From the NCBI GenBank assembly GCA_011170325.1, contig DUEX01000016.1:1-49699 (forward strand): 49,699 bases of DNA, written 5' to 3'. The DNA is from Dehalococcoidia bacterium. GTDB taxonomy: Bacteria; Chloroflexota; Dehalococcoidia; GIF9; UBA5629. Made by a program: the position numbers and the translations under genes. Shown piece after piece: positions 40,749-49,699 of this stretch. A model generated the notes under the pieces. That model searched no databases, was not told the origin of the DNA, and saw only the letters and a list, made by a program, of their open reading frames with translations. Numbering within the stretch: position 1 is the first letter of the stretch; each line of letters begins with the position of its first letter.

Positions 40749-41615
40749 TTAGAAGTCGATTTTGACTACTCTCTTTATGCCACTCAAATCTGGGATCAGT
40801 TCGAACCTGGCTTTCGGCAGGCAGTGGTTTATTAGTGAAACCATCGCCTTTCCTTGGTTTTGTCCTATTTCTAATAGAAGGCACCCTCGAGAGTGAATTT
40901 TCTCTTCGGCTTGCTCCAAGAGTTGCTGTATCAGGTCCAAACCGTTTCGACCACCATCTATGGCTACTATTGGCTCAAAATTGGTTATCTCTGGGCTTAA
41001 ATCTGCTAATTCTGAACTTTTGATGTAAGCCAGGTTGGCTACTATTAAGTCAACGGGCTCAGGCACTGGTTCTAGTAGGTTACCTTGGATGAAAGTTATT
41101 TGCTCCATGACATTGTGATACTCACAATTCAATCGGGCGACTTCAAGAGCTGAAGGTGAGATGTCTGTGGCATAGACCTTGATTTGGGGTAGGTTTAGGG
41201 CGAGACTGATGGCAATAGCTCCGCAGCCAGTACCAACATCAGCTATAAGGAATGGCTTTTTTAAAGAAGACAGGCAATTAGTGCGGTTCTTAGCAAATTC
41301 AAAGGACTTTTCTACAAGAAGTTCTGTCTCTGGTCGAGGAATTAGAACACGGGGGTCAACGTAAAAATCGACTCCGTAGAATTCTTTATGTTTTACAATA
41401 TAGGCTGTGGGTTCTTGGCAAAGGCGACGCTCAATCAATTGCTGTAAACTCTCGATTTTTTCTTGGCTTAAGGTTCGTTCTGGCTGTGTATATAGCTGGG
41501 CTGGCGATAGCTTCAGTATATGCCCCAATAGGATTCTGGCCTCTAAATGACTATCCTCTATACCGTGGAGATTAAAAACACGAGCAGTCTGTTGAAGTAC
41601 TCGCTCTAAAGTCAT
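40749..41615 (-). CDS. prmC: peptide chain release factor N5-glutamine methyltransferase
   Basis: VLIPRPETELLVE, DVGTGCGAIAISLAL; NPPY-equivalent appears as NLAYI; adjacent to prfA. Confidence 0.9.
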   Translation of the reverse strand: MTLERVLQQTARVFNLHGIEDSHLEARILLGHILKLSPAQLYTQPERTLSQEKIESLQQLIERRLCQEPTAYIVKHKEFYGVDFYVDPRVLIPRPETELLVEKSFEFAKNRTNCLSSLKKPFLIADVGTGCGAIAISLALNLPQIKVYATDISPSALEVARLNCEYHNVMEQITFIQGNLLEPVPEPVDLIVANLAYIKSSELADLSPEITNFEPIVAIDGGRNGLDLIQQLLEQAEEKIHSRGCLLLEIGQNQGKAMVSLINHCLPKARFELIPDLSGIKRVVKIDF

Positions 41616-42685
41616 GGCTGACTTTCTTGCAGTCGTTTGGCTCGTTCACTGGTAGCTAGAGCTTCGATGAGTTCATCAAGTTCACCATCCAGAATGCGTG
41701 GCAGATTATGGAGAGTTAAGTTGACGCGATGGTCAGTGATGCGGTCTTGAGGGAAGTTGTAGGTGCGGATTTTTTCAGCACGCTCGCCGCTACCTATTTG
41801 AGAGCGGCGTTTCTCGGTCATCTCTTCAAGTTGCCTACGTTGTTCTCTGTCAAAGAGGCGAGCTCGAAGCACTGCCATAGCTTTTGTCCTGTTTCTTAAT
41901 TGAGAGCGCTCGTCCTGACAAGTTGTCACTATACCAGTAGGTAAATGGGTAATGCGGACTGCAGTAGTCACTTTATTCACATTTTGTCCACCAGCTCCAC
42001 GGCTGCGAAAAAAATCCACTTTGAGGTCATCGGGGTTAATAGATACCTCTATCTCTTCAGCTTCAGGAAGAACAGCCACGGTGGCTGTTGAGGTATGAAT
42101 TCGTCCTGAAGCTTCGGTGATAGGCACTCGCTGCACTCGGTGTACACCACGCTCATATTTCAGTCGGCTGAAGGCACCTTTGCCTTTAACCTCAAAAACG
42201 ATTTCCCTGAAGCCGCCAATGTCAGTCTGGTTGCAATCGATGATTTCTACTTGCCAACGCTTATTTTGAGCATACCGACTATACATGCGGAAAAGCTCAG
42301 CAGCGAAGAGGGTTGCTTCTTCACCACCAGCACCAGCCCTAATCTCTATAATAGCATCTTTAGCTTCGTTAGAGTCTTTGGGTAATAAGGATAGCCTTAA
42401 CTCTTGGAGAATACTATCTTGGCGTTGTTTTAAATCATTCATTTCTTCTTTGGCTAGAAGTGCCATGTCTGGCTCAAGTCCGTCATCATCGAGCATAGCT
42501 TGAGTTTCCTGTATCATTTTGGAAGTTGCTTTATATTGACGATACTTGACCACGATGTCTTCGAGACTGGCCTGCTCCTGAGCTAGTGATTGCAAGCGTG
42601 CTGGATCGGTAGATAGCTCTGGTTGGGCTATCAGTTGACTCAATTCCTTATAGCGCCTTTCTATTGATTCTAATCTATCAAGCAT
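41612..42685 (-). CDS. prfA: peptide chain release factor 1
   Basis: EIRAGAGGEEATLFAAELFRMY, RSRGAGGQNVNKVTTAVRITHLPTG motifs. Confidence 0.96.
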   Translation of the reverse strand: MLDRLESIERRYKELSQLIAQPELSTDPARLQSLAQEQASLEDIVVKYRQYKATSKMIQETQAMLDDDGLEPDMALLAKEEMNDLKQRQDSILQELRLSLLPKDSNEAKDAIIEIRAGAGGEEATLFAAELFRMYSRYAQNKRWQVEIIDCNQTDIGGFREIVFEVKGKGAFSRLKYERGVHRVQRVPITEASGRIHTSTATVAVLPEAEEIEVSINPDDLKVDFFRSRGAGGQNVNKVTTAVRITHLPTGIVTTCQDERSQLRNRTKAMAVLRARLFDREQRRQLEEMTEKRRSQIGSGERAEKIRTYNFPQDRITDHRVNLTLHNLPRILDGELDELIEALATSERAKRLQESQP

Positions 42686-42772
42686 CGCTTTATCCTTCGA
42701 ATTATATCACAGCTTCAAAAAGGTGCTCAAATCTGAGGCGGTGAAGCGAAGAATCTGTTGAGTATTTGTGGT

Positions 42773-44515
42773 TTAACCTTTGGTTAATTTTGAAATCGCC
42801 TTGGTATATGCCTTGACAATATCATAACGACGCAGCATGCCAACAAGTCGAGAGGAGTCTTTTCTGTCGACCACGGGTATTCGTCCTACTTCGCTGCTTC
42901 CCAATCTGTGAACTACATCATGTAATGATTCATCAGGGTAAGCTGTGATTAGATTTGTAGTAGCTATATCAGCTACAGTAAGCTGTTGGCTGCTACTGCT
43001 CATGTTGGCTTCTACATCAGCCAAAGTAACCATACCTTTAAGATTACCTCTCATATCAACTACGGGGAAGCCGTGGTGCTTGCTTTCACTAAACTTGTTT
43101 ATTACTTGGGCAAGGGTCATCTTGGGAGAAATTGTAGGGAAATCACGCGTCATGACCTCCTCAACGCTCACCCTCTCTAGTAAATCTACTTCCTCCTGTG
43201 GGTGGAAGGGAATCCCCCGGCGTTTTAGCTTTAGAGTATATATGCCTTCTGAGCTAAGCCTATGAGCTATCAAGGTGCTGACAACCACTGCTAACATTAA
43301 CGGTAGTATGATGGCGTAATCCCTGGTCATCTCAAATAGGATAATGATGGCTGTAATTGGTGCTCGGGCAGCAGCTGAGAAAACTGCTGCCGTACCAACT
43401 AAGGCATAGGCTCCTGAAGGAGCAACAACGCCAGGCAGGAGGCGGTTAGCTATATCGCCGAAAATCCCTCCAAACATTGCTCCCATAAAAAGGCTTGGGG
43501 CGAAAATACCTCCGCTACCGCCGCTCCCCAGTGTAAAGGAAGTAGCTAGTATTTTTAGTAGCAATAATGCTACTAGGGTAATCAGTCCAATTTTTCCTAG
43601 CAGGACTTGTTCTACTCCATCATAGCCAACGCCGAAAAGGTAAGGATTGTAGAATCCGATCAAGCCGATAGCAATACCACCTAACGCTGGCTTCAGATAC
43701 CCAGGTATTCTTATGGCATCAAAAATATCCTCAGTCTTATATAGCGAGCGTATGAAAACTACAGCAATCAATGCACAAGCAGCGCCAAGTATGAAATAGA
43801 GCACGAGTTCCCAGTAGCTATTTAAGGTGTAATCAGGGACGCTAAAGGATTGGAGGTTACCGAGAAAGGCATGGGCGATGACGCTAGCTATTACTGAGCC
43901 GATAACTACAAAACCGAAATGGCGAGTGAAAATCCTGCCTAAGATTACTTCATGGGCGAAAAATACTCCGGCAATAGGTGCATTAAAAGTGGCTGAGATG
44001 CCACCGGCTGCACCACAAGCGACTAAGGTTTTTATCCACTCTTGAGACAGATGGAGGCGTTGTCCTAATGTTGAACCAATGGTTGAGCCAATTTGTACAA
44101 TGGGTCCCTCTCTGCCTACTGAACCACCACTGCCGATGCATATCGATGAGGCTAGTGCCTTAACCGCAGCTACTCGACCTCGAATACGCCCGCCTTTGAT
44201 GGCTACCGCTTCCATCACTTCAGGGACGCCATGCCCCTTGGTTTCTTTGGCACCAGTGAAATGGATCAGAAGCCCTACGATAATCCCGCCAAGTATAGGC
44301 ACTAAAATAACATAATGCTGTCCTAAGAAGCTTAAGACATGGGCGCCGCTGCCAAAGAAAAGCTCGTGAAAGAAGTTAATTAGCCACCTGAAGGCAACAG
44401 CACCTAGCCCGGCAGCAACTCCGATTGTGATAGCTAGGGTGGTACCAAAAGCAAACTCTGAGCCACGGAAACGTTGAATAAGAGAATCTAGCCAGTGGGC
44501 TTTAGGTATACTCAT
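42773..44515 (-). CDS. ClC-family chloride channel/transporter with C-terminal CBS domain pair
   Basis: GSGGSVGREGPIVQIGSTIGS, GSGGSGGIFAPSLFMGAMFGG; C-terminal VEEVMTRDFPTISPKMTLAQVINKF...VVDMRGNLKGMVTLAD. Confidence 0.94.
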   Translation of the reverse strand: MSIPKAHWLDSLIQRFRGSEFAFGTTLAITIGVAAGLGAVAFRWLINFFHELFFGSGAHVLSFLGQHYVILVPILGGIIVGLLIHFTGAKETKGHGVPEVMEAVAIKGGRIRGRVAAVKALASSICIGSGGSVGREGPIVQIGSTIGSTLGQRLHLSQEWIKTLVACGAAGGISATFNAPIAGVFFAHEVILGRIFTRHFGFVVIGSVIASVIAHAFLGNLQSFSVPDYTLNSYWELVLYFILGAACALIAVVFIRSLYKTEDIFDAIRIPGYLKPALGGIAIGLIGFYNPYLFGVGYDGVEQVLLGKIGLITLVALLLLKILATSFTLGSGGSGGIFAPSLFMGAMFGGIFGDIANRLLPGVVAPSGAYALVGTAAVFSAAARAPITAIIILFEMTRDYAIILPLMLAVVVSTLIAHRLSSEGIYTLKLKRRGIPFHPQEEVDLLERVSVEEVMTRDFPTISPKMTLAQVINKFSESKHHGFPVVDMRGNLKGMVTLADVEANMSSSSQQLTVADIATTNLITAYPDESLHDVVHRLGSSEVGRIPVVDRKDSSRLVGMLRRYDIVKAYTKAISKLTKG

Positions 44516-44659
44516 CAGTAATTATGATGAAGCTATCCATGGGCTGAGGAAATCTTTTTGCGGGCTTTTTTGCCTCGTTTATTTTAGCAGGAGACATTAA
44601 AGAAGGCAACGATATGTAACTGACCGTATCACATCATGACTGTCTATGAGGGCTGCTTC

Positions 44660-46291
44660 TCACGGGTTTGGCCTATTTACCCGCCAAGTCAGTATTCCGA
44701 ATATTAGCACAGCTATGAATAGCACCGGAATAATTGAAGATAGAATCAGAACCTGACTAGACATCGAAATTACTTCAAATTTCCAAACTGCTGACCACGG
44801 ACTCTCATTACCAACGTCATCTACAGCTTTTATCCTCCAACTATAGCTACCTGAAGTTAAAATGTCCTCTTCAGATAGAGTATAGTCTGGACTAACCAAA
44901 CCTTCTCTAGCTAAAACAGGTGAGGAGAAGTCATTAGCACGGGCAACCTGCAAAATATAGCTTATACCATTGGAGTCAGCAACCTCTGACCAATCAAAGG
45001 TGGCCAAAGCTGGCCATAAACCCTCTTGCTTTGAACCTCTGAGGTAGTCAACAATTCGGATTAGATATTTAGCAGTTCCAAGTACCACATCGCCAACTGA
45101 ATCAAAAATCTCCAGCTTAGCCCCTTGCTCAGGGGATAATAACTGTGGTGCTGAGGGTGGGGTTTTCTCTGTGATAAAGATAGCTTGGGCAGAGTTACCA
45201 TCACTACCTGTAGCAGTTATTGTATGCTCTTTGCCTTTGCTTTGCGGAACTTCTAAAATGGCACTGAAGGTGCCTGTATCATCGGTGGTAGCTGCTGTAT
45301 CCAGTGTCATTGTATCGAAAGTGAAAGTTATTGCCTCATCCTTAGCAAAACCTGTCCCGGTGATGGTTACCTGAGTGCCTTTGCTGCCTGAGGCAGGCTG
45401 CGGCTCTATTTGTGGAATTACCTCGAAATCAGTGCTAGGCACAACCCCTTTTGGGGTAAAACTGCTGCCGAAAACACCGATTGTATGGTATCCTTGAGTG
45501 CTGGCTGGAATGTCTAAAGTGGTACTCCAGCTACCATCAGCCTCAGCTACTATATTACATTTGATTATTTCGCCGTCGTAAGTTATGGTGATGCCGTCTT
45601 CGCCAATCCGAAAACCAAATCCATTGATTGTGATTTCCGTGCCCACCGAGCCAGAAACTGGCTCCACCTTTGCCAATGGAGATACGATAAACATAACTTC
45701 AGCAACCTCAGCAGCATCTGTCACACTACTGAAAGCGCCGATAAAATGTTCACCTTTGGTTGTATCTGTAATATCAAGATTAGTGCTCCATTTGCCAAGC
45801 TTATCAGCAGCAATGGAGGAACCAACCAGAACATTACCATCCCAAGTTATTTTAATGTCCTTCTCGTAAGTAGCAAAACCGTTCCCAATGATTACAATGT
45901 TTGTCCATGCTCGGCCAATGCGTGGGCGAACTTCTATCTGCGGAAGCACAGTGAAGGTAACGGATGCTGTACTGCTAGCCCAATGACTATCATCGTTAAC
46001 TCGAATGATGTGGTCACCCTTGCAGGCGTGAGGAACATTCAGATTGTAGGTTAGCTTACCTGTTTCAGAGATGGGCACATCTGTAACCACGACTTGGCCA
46101 TCCCAATAAATAGTAGCCAGGTGACCAGCAAAGCCCTCACCGCTGATCAATACAGATGTACCTACGGTGCTTGAGGCAGGATTCAAGGTGATGCTGGTAG
46201 CATGAACTGGGGCAGGTGGAAATACCAGAAGTATCAACGGAAGGAGGATAGTGACTAAAGCTAAGGCTACAAATAAATCTTTGATACGCAT
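44660..46291 (-). CDS. secreted/membrane-anchored protein with multiple IPT/TIG-like Ig repeats and a FN3-like domain
   Basis: N-terminal signal peptide, four repeats of the type ...GSxGTxVTIxGxGFxxxE..ITxTxDG..., then SYSWRIKAVDDVGNESPWSAVWKFEV and C-terminal TM segment ILSSIIPVLFIAVLIFGILTWRV. Confidence 0.75.
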   Translation of the reverse strand: MRIKDLFVALALVTILLPLILLVFPPAPVHATSITLNPASSTVGTSVLISGEGFAGHLATIYWDGQVVVTDVPISETGKLTYNLNVPHACKGDHIIRVNDDSHWASSTASVTFTVLPQIEVRPRIGRAWTNIVIIGNGFATYEKDIKITWDGNVLVGSSIAADKLGKWSTNLDITDTTKGEHFIGAFSSVTDAAEVAEVMFIVSPLAKVEPVSGSVGTEITINGFGFRIGEDGITITYDGEIIKCNIVAEADGSWSTTLDIPASTQGYHTIGVFGSSFTPKGVVPSTDFEVIPQIEPQPASGSKGTQVTITGTGFAKDEAITFTFDTMTLDTAATTDDTGTFSAILEVPQSKGKEHTITATGSDGNSAQAIFITEKTPPSAPQLLSPEQGAKLEIFDSVGDVVLGTAKYLIRIVDYLRGSKQEGLWPALATFDWSEVADSNGISYILQVARANDFSSPVLAREGLVSPDYTLSEEDILTSGSYSWRIKAVDDVGNESPWSAVWKFEVISMSSQVLILSSIIPVLFIAVLIFGILTWRVNRPNP

Positions 46292-46671
46292 CGATTTTGT
46301 CCTCCTCTCGTCTTAAAAACAAAGTTGAAGCTAAACAACCTCATTGAAAATAGACCTAGCAACTTCTCAATAATTAGTTATTAATAATCTCTGACATACT
46401 AGTGTTGAGTCTTTAGCTTATATTACTTGGGCTAGAAAATCAACAAATAGCGTAAAGAGGGGCATTATAAGCAGCTTACCATTGGCTAGTTGATGCTGCA
46501 TAGGTTGCAGATGAAAAGGCCCCAGCCTCTATATCAAAACTTGAGTTCGTCTTGCCTTTTGACCTCGGATGTGGAGAACTGCCGCCTAGCGATAGCTTGC
46601 TTATGTTAAACAGATAAGGGAGTCGGCTTGACACGATGAATGTTATATTGATAGACTTTCATAGGTAAAAG

Positions 46672-46688
46672 CTGCTTAAGCAGTTTTT
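46672..46688 (+). terminator. perfect palindrome CTGCTTAAGCAG followed by T-run (terminator-like)
   Basis: gCTGCTTAAGCAGTTTTTgg just upstream of tRNA-Asp. Confidence 0.4.
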
Positions 46689-46705
46689 GGGCCCCTCATG
46701 AGTAT

Positions 46706-46782
46706 GGCCCCGTGGTGTAGCGGACTAACATGCCACCCTGTCACGGTGGAGATCGTGGGTTCGAATCCCATCGGGGTCGCCA
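46706..46782 (+). tRNA. tRNA-Asp (anticodon GUC), CCA encoded
   Basis: Acceptor GGCCCCG/CGGGGTC, anticodon stem CCACC/GGTGG with loop CTGTCAC, T-arm GTGGGTTCGAATCCCAT, discriminator G plus CCA. Confidence 0.95.
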
Positions 46783-46965
46783 AGTTATACATTGTTGGAT
46801 AGAGATAGGCTCCCTTTGCTTCAATACCAGGAGGGCAAAGCGAAGAGCGATCTTTGTGCCGGTTTTTAACTTTAAAGGTGATAACCTTTTGCTTTGGCTC
46901 TAATCTACACTTTTGTATAAAGCATGATTAACTCGATTTGTACGAAGCCATGGGCTTTGCTTTCT

Positions 46966-47535
46966 CTATCCAGAGCTCTTGCATTGTTGTTGGTGCCGCT
47001 CGTAGGATTCCTTTATAACCTTAATGGCTGACTCGCGGTCTTCCCAGCCACCGATTCTGGTTTTCTTTGTCTCAAGCTCTTTGTATACAGCAAAAAAGTT
47101 CTCTATCTCTTTGAGCAGGTGTGGTGGGATGTCTGACAGGCGTTCAATGTAATTCCAGTTTGGATCTGCAACAGGCACACAAAGGATTTTCTCATCTGGG
47201 CCTTTCTCATCCCACATCCTGAATAGTCCCACGGGCTTTGCCTCGATAATACAGCCGGGGAAAGTAGGTTCCCAAACCAATACTAGGGCGTCAAGGGCAT
47301 CTTCGTCTTCACCCAAAGTGTCAAGAATAAAGCCGTAATCACTGGGATAATGAACAGACGAAAAGAGCATTCGATCCAACTTCAGAGTCTTCTTTTCTTT
47401 ATCGTATTCATACTTATTTCGGCTGCCTTTGGGTATTTCGATCATGACTGTGACAACCATTTCTTCTGTCTCCTCTGCCAATTTAATACTCCCTTTTACT
47501 GCTTTTGCCATGGCTGTCGTAATATATTGTATCAC
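46966..47535 (-). CDS. ppa: inorganic pyrophosphatase (class I)
   Basis: IEIPKGSRNKYEYDKEKKTLKLDRMLFSSVHYPSDYGFILDTLGEDEDALDALVLV; internal start probable (VTVMIEIPKGS... with short N-terminal extension). Confidence 0.94.
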   Translation of the reverse strand: MIQYITTAMAKAVKGSIKLAEETEEMVVTVMIEIPKGSRNKYEYDKEKKTLKLDRMLFSSVHYPSDYGFILDTLGEDEDALDALVLVWEPTFPGCIIEAKPVGLFRMWDEKGPDEKILCVPVADPNWNYIERLSDIPPHLLKEIENFFAVYKELETKKTRIGGWEDRESAIKVIKESYERHQQQCKSSG

Positions 47536-47631
47536 CTATTACAATTACAACTTTGTGCTTCTCCCATAACTTGCATTGCCAAGACAAAAATTTACACAGG
47601 CTCAATATTTTTCTCCGTTGTGTAATTTTGG

Positions 47632-47657
47632 GGGTTCGAATCCCATCGGGGTCGCCA
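47632..47657 (+). repeat. 26-bp exact direct repeat of the tRNA-Asp 3' end (att-like)
   Basis: GGGTTCGAATCCCATCGGGGTCGCCA identical to 46757..46782. Confidence 0.9.
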
Positions 47658-47670
47658 GTTTTCTTGTTGC

Positions 47671-47716
47671 ACAATCTGGCTTACCATTAACACTTTAGAC
47701 CAGATTGTTACTTTTT
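47671..47716 (+). terminator. 9-bp inverted repeat followed by T-rich tract
   Basis: ACAATCTGG (47671..47679) ... CCAGATTGT (47700..47708) then TACTTTTT. Confidence 0.5.
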
Positions 47717-47825
47717 CTTCCAAAAGCCGAATCGGTTCCTAAAAGCTTCTTGTGCCAATCCGTAGGCGTTTGTCTACAGTGCCTCTTTCTCTAGTGTTGT
47801 CACTACATTCCGCACGGACAAGAAT

Positions 47826-49109
47826 TCATTTCCACCTCTCGTCTACGAATTTCTTATGGGGCTCAGGCAGCGTCCCTTCAGGCACGAAATTTATGTCATC
47901 TACAGTGAGTCGGAATACCTCCTTGCATCTCTTCCTAATGGTATTGGATAATGTCTGTTGATCAACTGATTGCTTGGCTTCGAGTTTAAGACCTATTGTG
48001 TCCTTATGACCGCTCAAACTGAGCACCATCTGATACTTTGAGACCTCAGCAAACGTGGACATAGCCTCATCAAGCTCTCTGGCATGGATGAACATTCCCT
48101 TCGCCCTGACATGGTCTCCGATCATACCTGTAATAGCAGTCAATCTAGGTGTTGTTCTGCCACAAGGGCAAGGTTCATGCGTATATGAGGACAAATCACC
48201 TGTGGCAAAACGGATTAGGGGGTAAATCTTGTTGAGGAGAGTCACTACCACCTCGCCTTCTTCGAGGGGGGAGCATTGTTTTCCTGTGTCTGGATTGACT
48301 ATCTCTATTATGGCATCCTCATCATTGTAGTGCATGCCATTTTTCTCAGTACATTCGTAAGCTAGCATCCCTACATCTGCCGTCCCGTACATCTGAGAGA
48401 TCTCAATGCCATAGTCCTTCTCGAAGATTCCCCTCAACATTTGAATATGCCTCTCGCCAGTACCTAAAGCCCACCTGAGGCTGAAATCGCGGCGGAAATT
48501 ATAACCCATTTCCTCCGCTTTCTTTATAATACTCATTAGAAAGCTAGGAAAGCCAAAGTATCCTGTAACCTTTAGATCATGCATTATCTGAACTTGAAGT
48601 TCGGTTTGCCCTACACCAGCTGGAATGACTGTAACGCCCAACAGGTCTAAGGCATCTGTTATTAGTAGACCAAATGGAACCATATGGTAGCTTCCCGTAT
48701 TTATTACTATATCGCCAGGTTCGGCAAATCCTGCTGCTTTGAAGTGCCGAGCAAAGGCACTAGAACGGTCTAATTCGCCAACATCATAGATAGGGCCAGG
48801 AGAAATATAAACTCTACTTAGTTTGTTTATAGGAACAGTCAAAAACCCCCCAAAAGGTGGATTCGCCCGCTGCAAACGTACAAGCTCATCCTTTGTTGTT
48901 ACTGGGACCTTCTCAAGATCTTGAATACTGTGGATTTCACTGGGAGGAACACCGGCTTTATCAAATTTATCCTTCACCGGAGGCACATTTTTGTAGGCAT
49001 ATTCGACTATGTCTGCTAATCTTTGGTCAAGCCATTTTTCCCTCTCCTCCTTGGGCATCCTTTCTTTCGATTCATCATAAATGAAGCTTTCTTTTCCTCG
49101 TAGTGCCAT
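47826..49109 (-). CDS. phenylacetate-CoA ligase family protein
   Basis: YKNVPPVKDKFDKAGV, QDLEKVPVTTKDELV, YGTADVGMLAYEC, YPLIRFATGDLSSYTHEPCPCGRTTPRL motifs. Confidence 0.92.
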   Translation of the reverse strand: MALRGKESFIYDESKERMPKEEREKWLDQRLADIVEYAYKNVPPVKDKFDKAGVPPSEIHSIQDLEKVPVTTKDELVRLQRANPPFGGFLTVPINKLSRVYISPGPIYDVGELDRSSAFARHFKAAGFAEPGDIVINTGSYHMVPFGLLITDALDLLGVTVIPAGVGQTELQVQIMHDLKVTGYFGFPSFLMSIIKKAEEMGYNFRRDFSLRWALGTGERHIQMLRGIFEKDYGIEISQMYGTADVGMLAYECTEKNGMHYNDEDAIIEIVNPDTGKQCSPLEEGEVVVTLLNKIYPLIRFATGDLSSYTHEPCPCGRTTPRLTAITGMIGDHVRAKGMFIHARELDEAMSTFAEVSKYQMVLSLSGHKDTIGLKLEAKQSVDQQTLSNTIRKRCKEVFRLTVDDINFVPEGTLPEPHKKFVDERWK

Positions 49110-49621
49110 GTCTCCTCCTTTATAAAAATTCCTTGGACTCCTTTCTAACCCAGAGTGGGCTATAACCGTAGCACCAGTGGAATTACCTTTTCAGACAATA
49201 GCCCTCACTGATACAGGAAAGAGCCATGTCAGCAATTTTAGCCTAACTAGTTAGGATAGTAAAGCTTAATGACCCCAGCTGAAGGAAAGAACCTGGAGGC
49301 GGCTTCCATACTCTTTCTGGGAAGGTGGGACTGTATTCTGAGCTCACGGAGTAATACGAGTACGACCCCTTGCCTCACTCAGATCCGTACGACGCGGAGT
49401 CGTCTTTAACTGTCTTCTCACTTTACCCTCTGACTGCATGCATTCCAAGTGCATGATAGTCTCTGTTGCGATAGCGCGCTTGTACAGGGGGTGGGAACTA
49501 CTCCCAGACTAGGCCCAGGAACAGCCCAAGTTATTTGGTATGAAATCTCACAAGCGTTGTGAGGCTCTTATTGTTGCAATGATGAGATGCGCTTTTTATA
49601 ATTTATGAAGGAGGGAACAAG

Positions 49622-49699
49622 ATGGAATGGAAAACTAGGGTAACTCAGATGTTGGGTTGTGAGTATCCCATTTTGCAGGGAGCTCTAAGCGGCCTAGCA
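49622..49699 (+). CDS. nitronate monooxygenase / 2-nitropropane dioxygenase-like protein, 5' end only
   Basis: MEWKTRVTQMLGCEYPILQGALSGLA..., RBS gaaggaggga; runs off the window. Confidence 0.75.
   Translation, partial: MEWKTRVTQMLGCEYPILQGALSGLA

Noticed and set aside
25149-42742. Shared 14-mer TCAAATCTGAGGCG at about 25148 and 42729
   Set aside because: Only two copies, no flanking similarity or structural context; may be chance.
47483-47674. ORF 'MCNKKTGDPDGIRTPK...' on the minus strand
   Set aside because: GDPDGIRTPK is the translation artefact of an antisense tRNA-Asp 3' end; it is explained by the att-like repeat.
1-49699. CRISPR array, transposase/IS element, prophage or restriction/defence genes
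   Set aside because: No regularly spaced repeats, transposase, integrase, phage structural or defence-type proteins seen on either strand.

Overview
The window is a dense bacterial chromosome segment. Gene content and style suggest a Chloroflexota/Dehalococcoidia-like organism (inference only). It starts with the 3' end of mutS and a DUF169 gene. Next come argJ-B-D-G-H, rpe, rpmB, a DAK2/DegV pair, recG, argS, trpS, an inositol-monophosphatase-family gene, an acyl-CoA ligase, an aminotransferase with an Lrp-type regulator, and gatA/gatC. A branched-chain-type (Liv) ABC transporter operon follows, carrying an acyl-CoA ligase and an enoyl-CoA hydratase. Then come tRNA-Sec, selA and selB, followed by a decayed ArsA-like locus, an EF-G paralogue, etfAB, prmC/prfA, a ClC channel, a multi-Ig/IPT surface protein, tRNA-Asp, ppa, a phenylacetate-CoA-ligase-family gene, and the start of a nitronate-monooxygenase-like gene.

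The most exciting observation is in the Liv-type substrate-binding lipoprotein (26019..27323). Its reading frame is interrupted by one in-frame TGA (26394..26396) and then continues in the same frame with good homologous-looking sequence to full length (434 aa). A hairpin matching the bacterial SECIS layout lies directly downstream: apical loop 22 nt after the UGA, with G in the second loop position. The Sec-insertion genes (tRNA-Sec, selA, selB) sit about 5-9 kb away on the same window. I propose a selenocysteine-containing (A-U-G-C-Q) ABC-transporter solute-binding protein. A nonsense mutation or sequencing error remains the main alternative.

Secondary observations are a 26-bp exact repeat of the tRNA-Asp 3' end flanking ppa (att-like scar), an irregular T-arm in tRNA-Sec, an LEA14-like lipoprotein inside the transporter operon, and a hairpin-rich leader near the right end.
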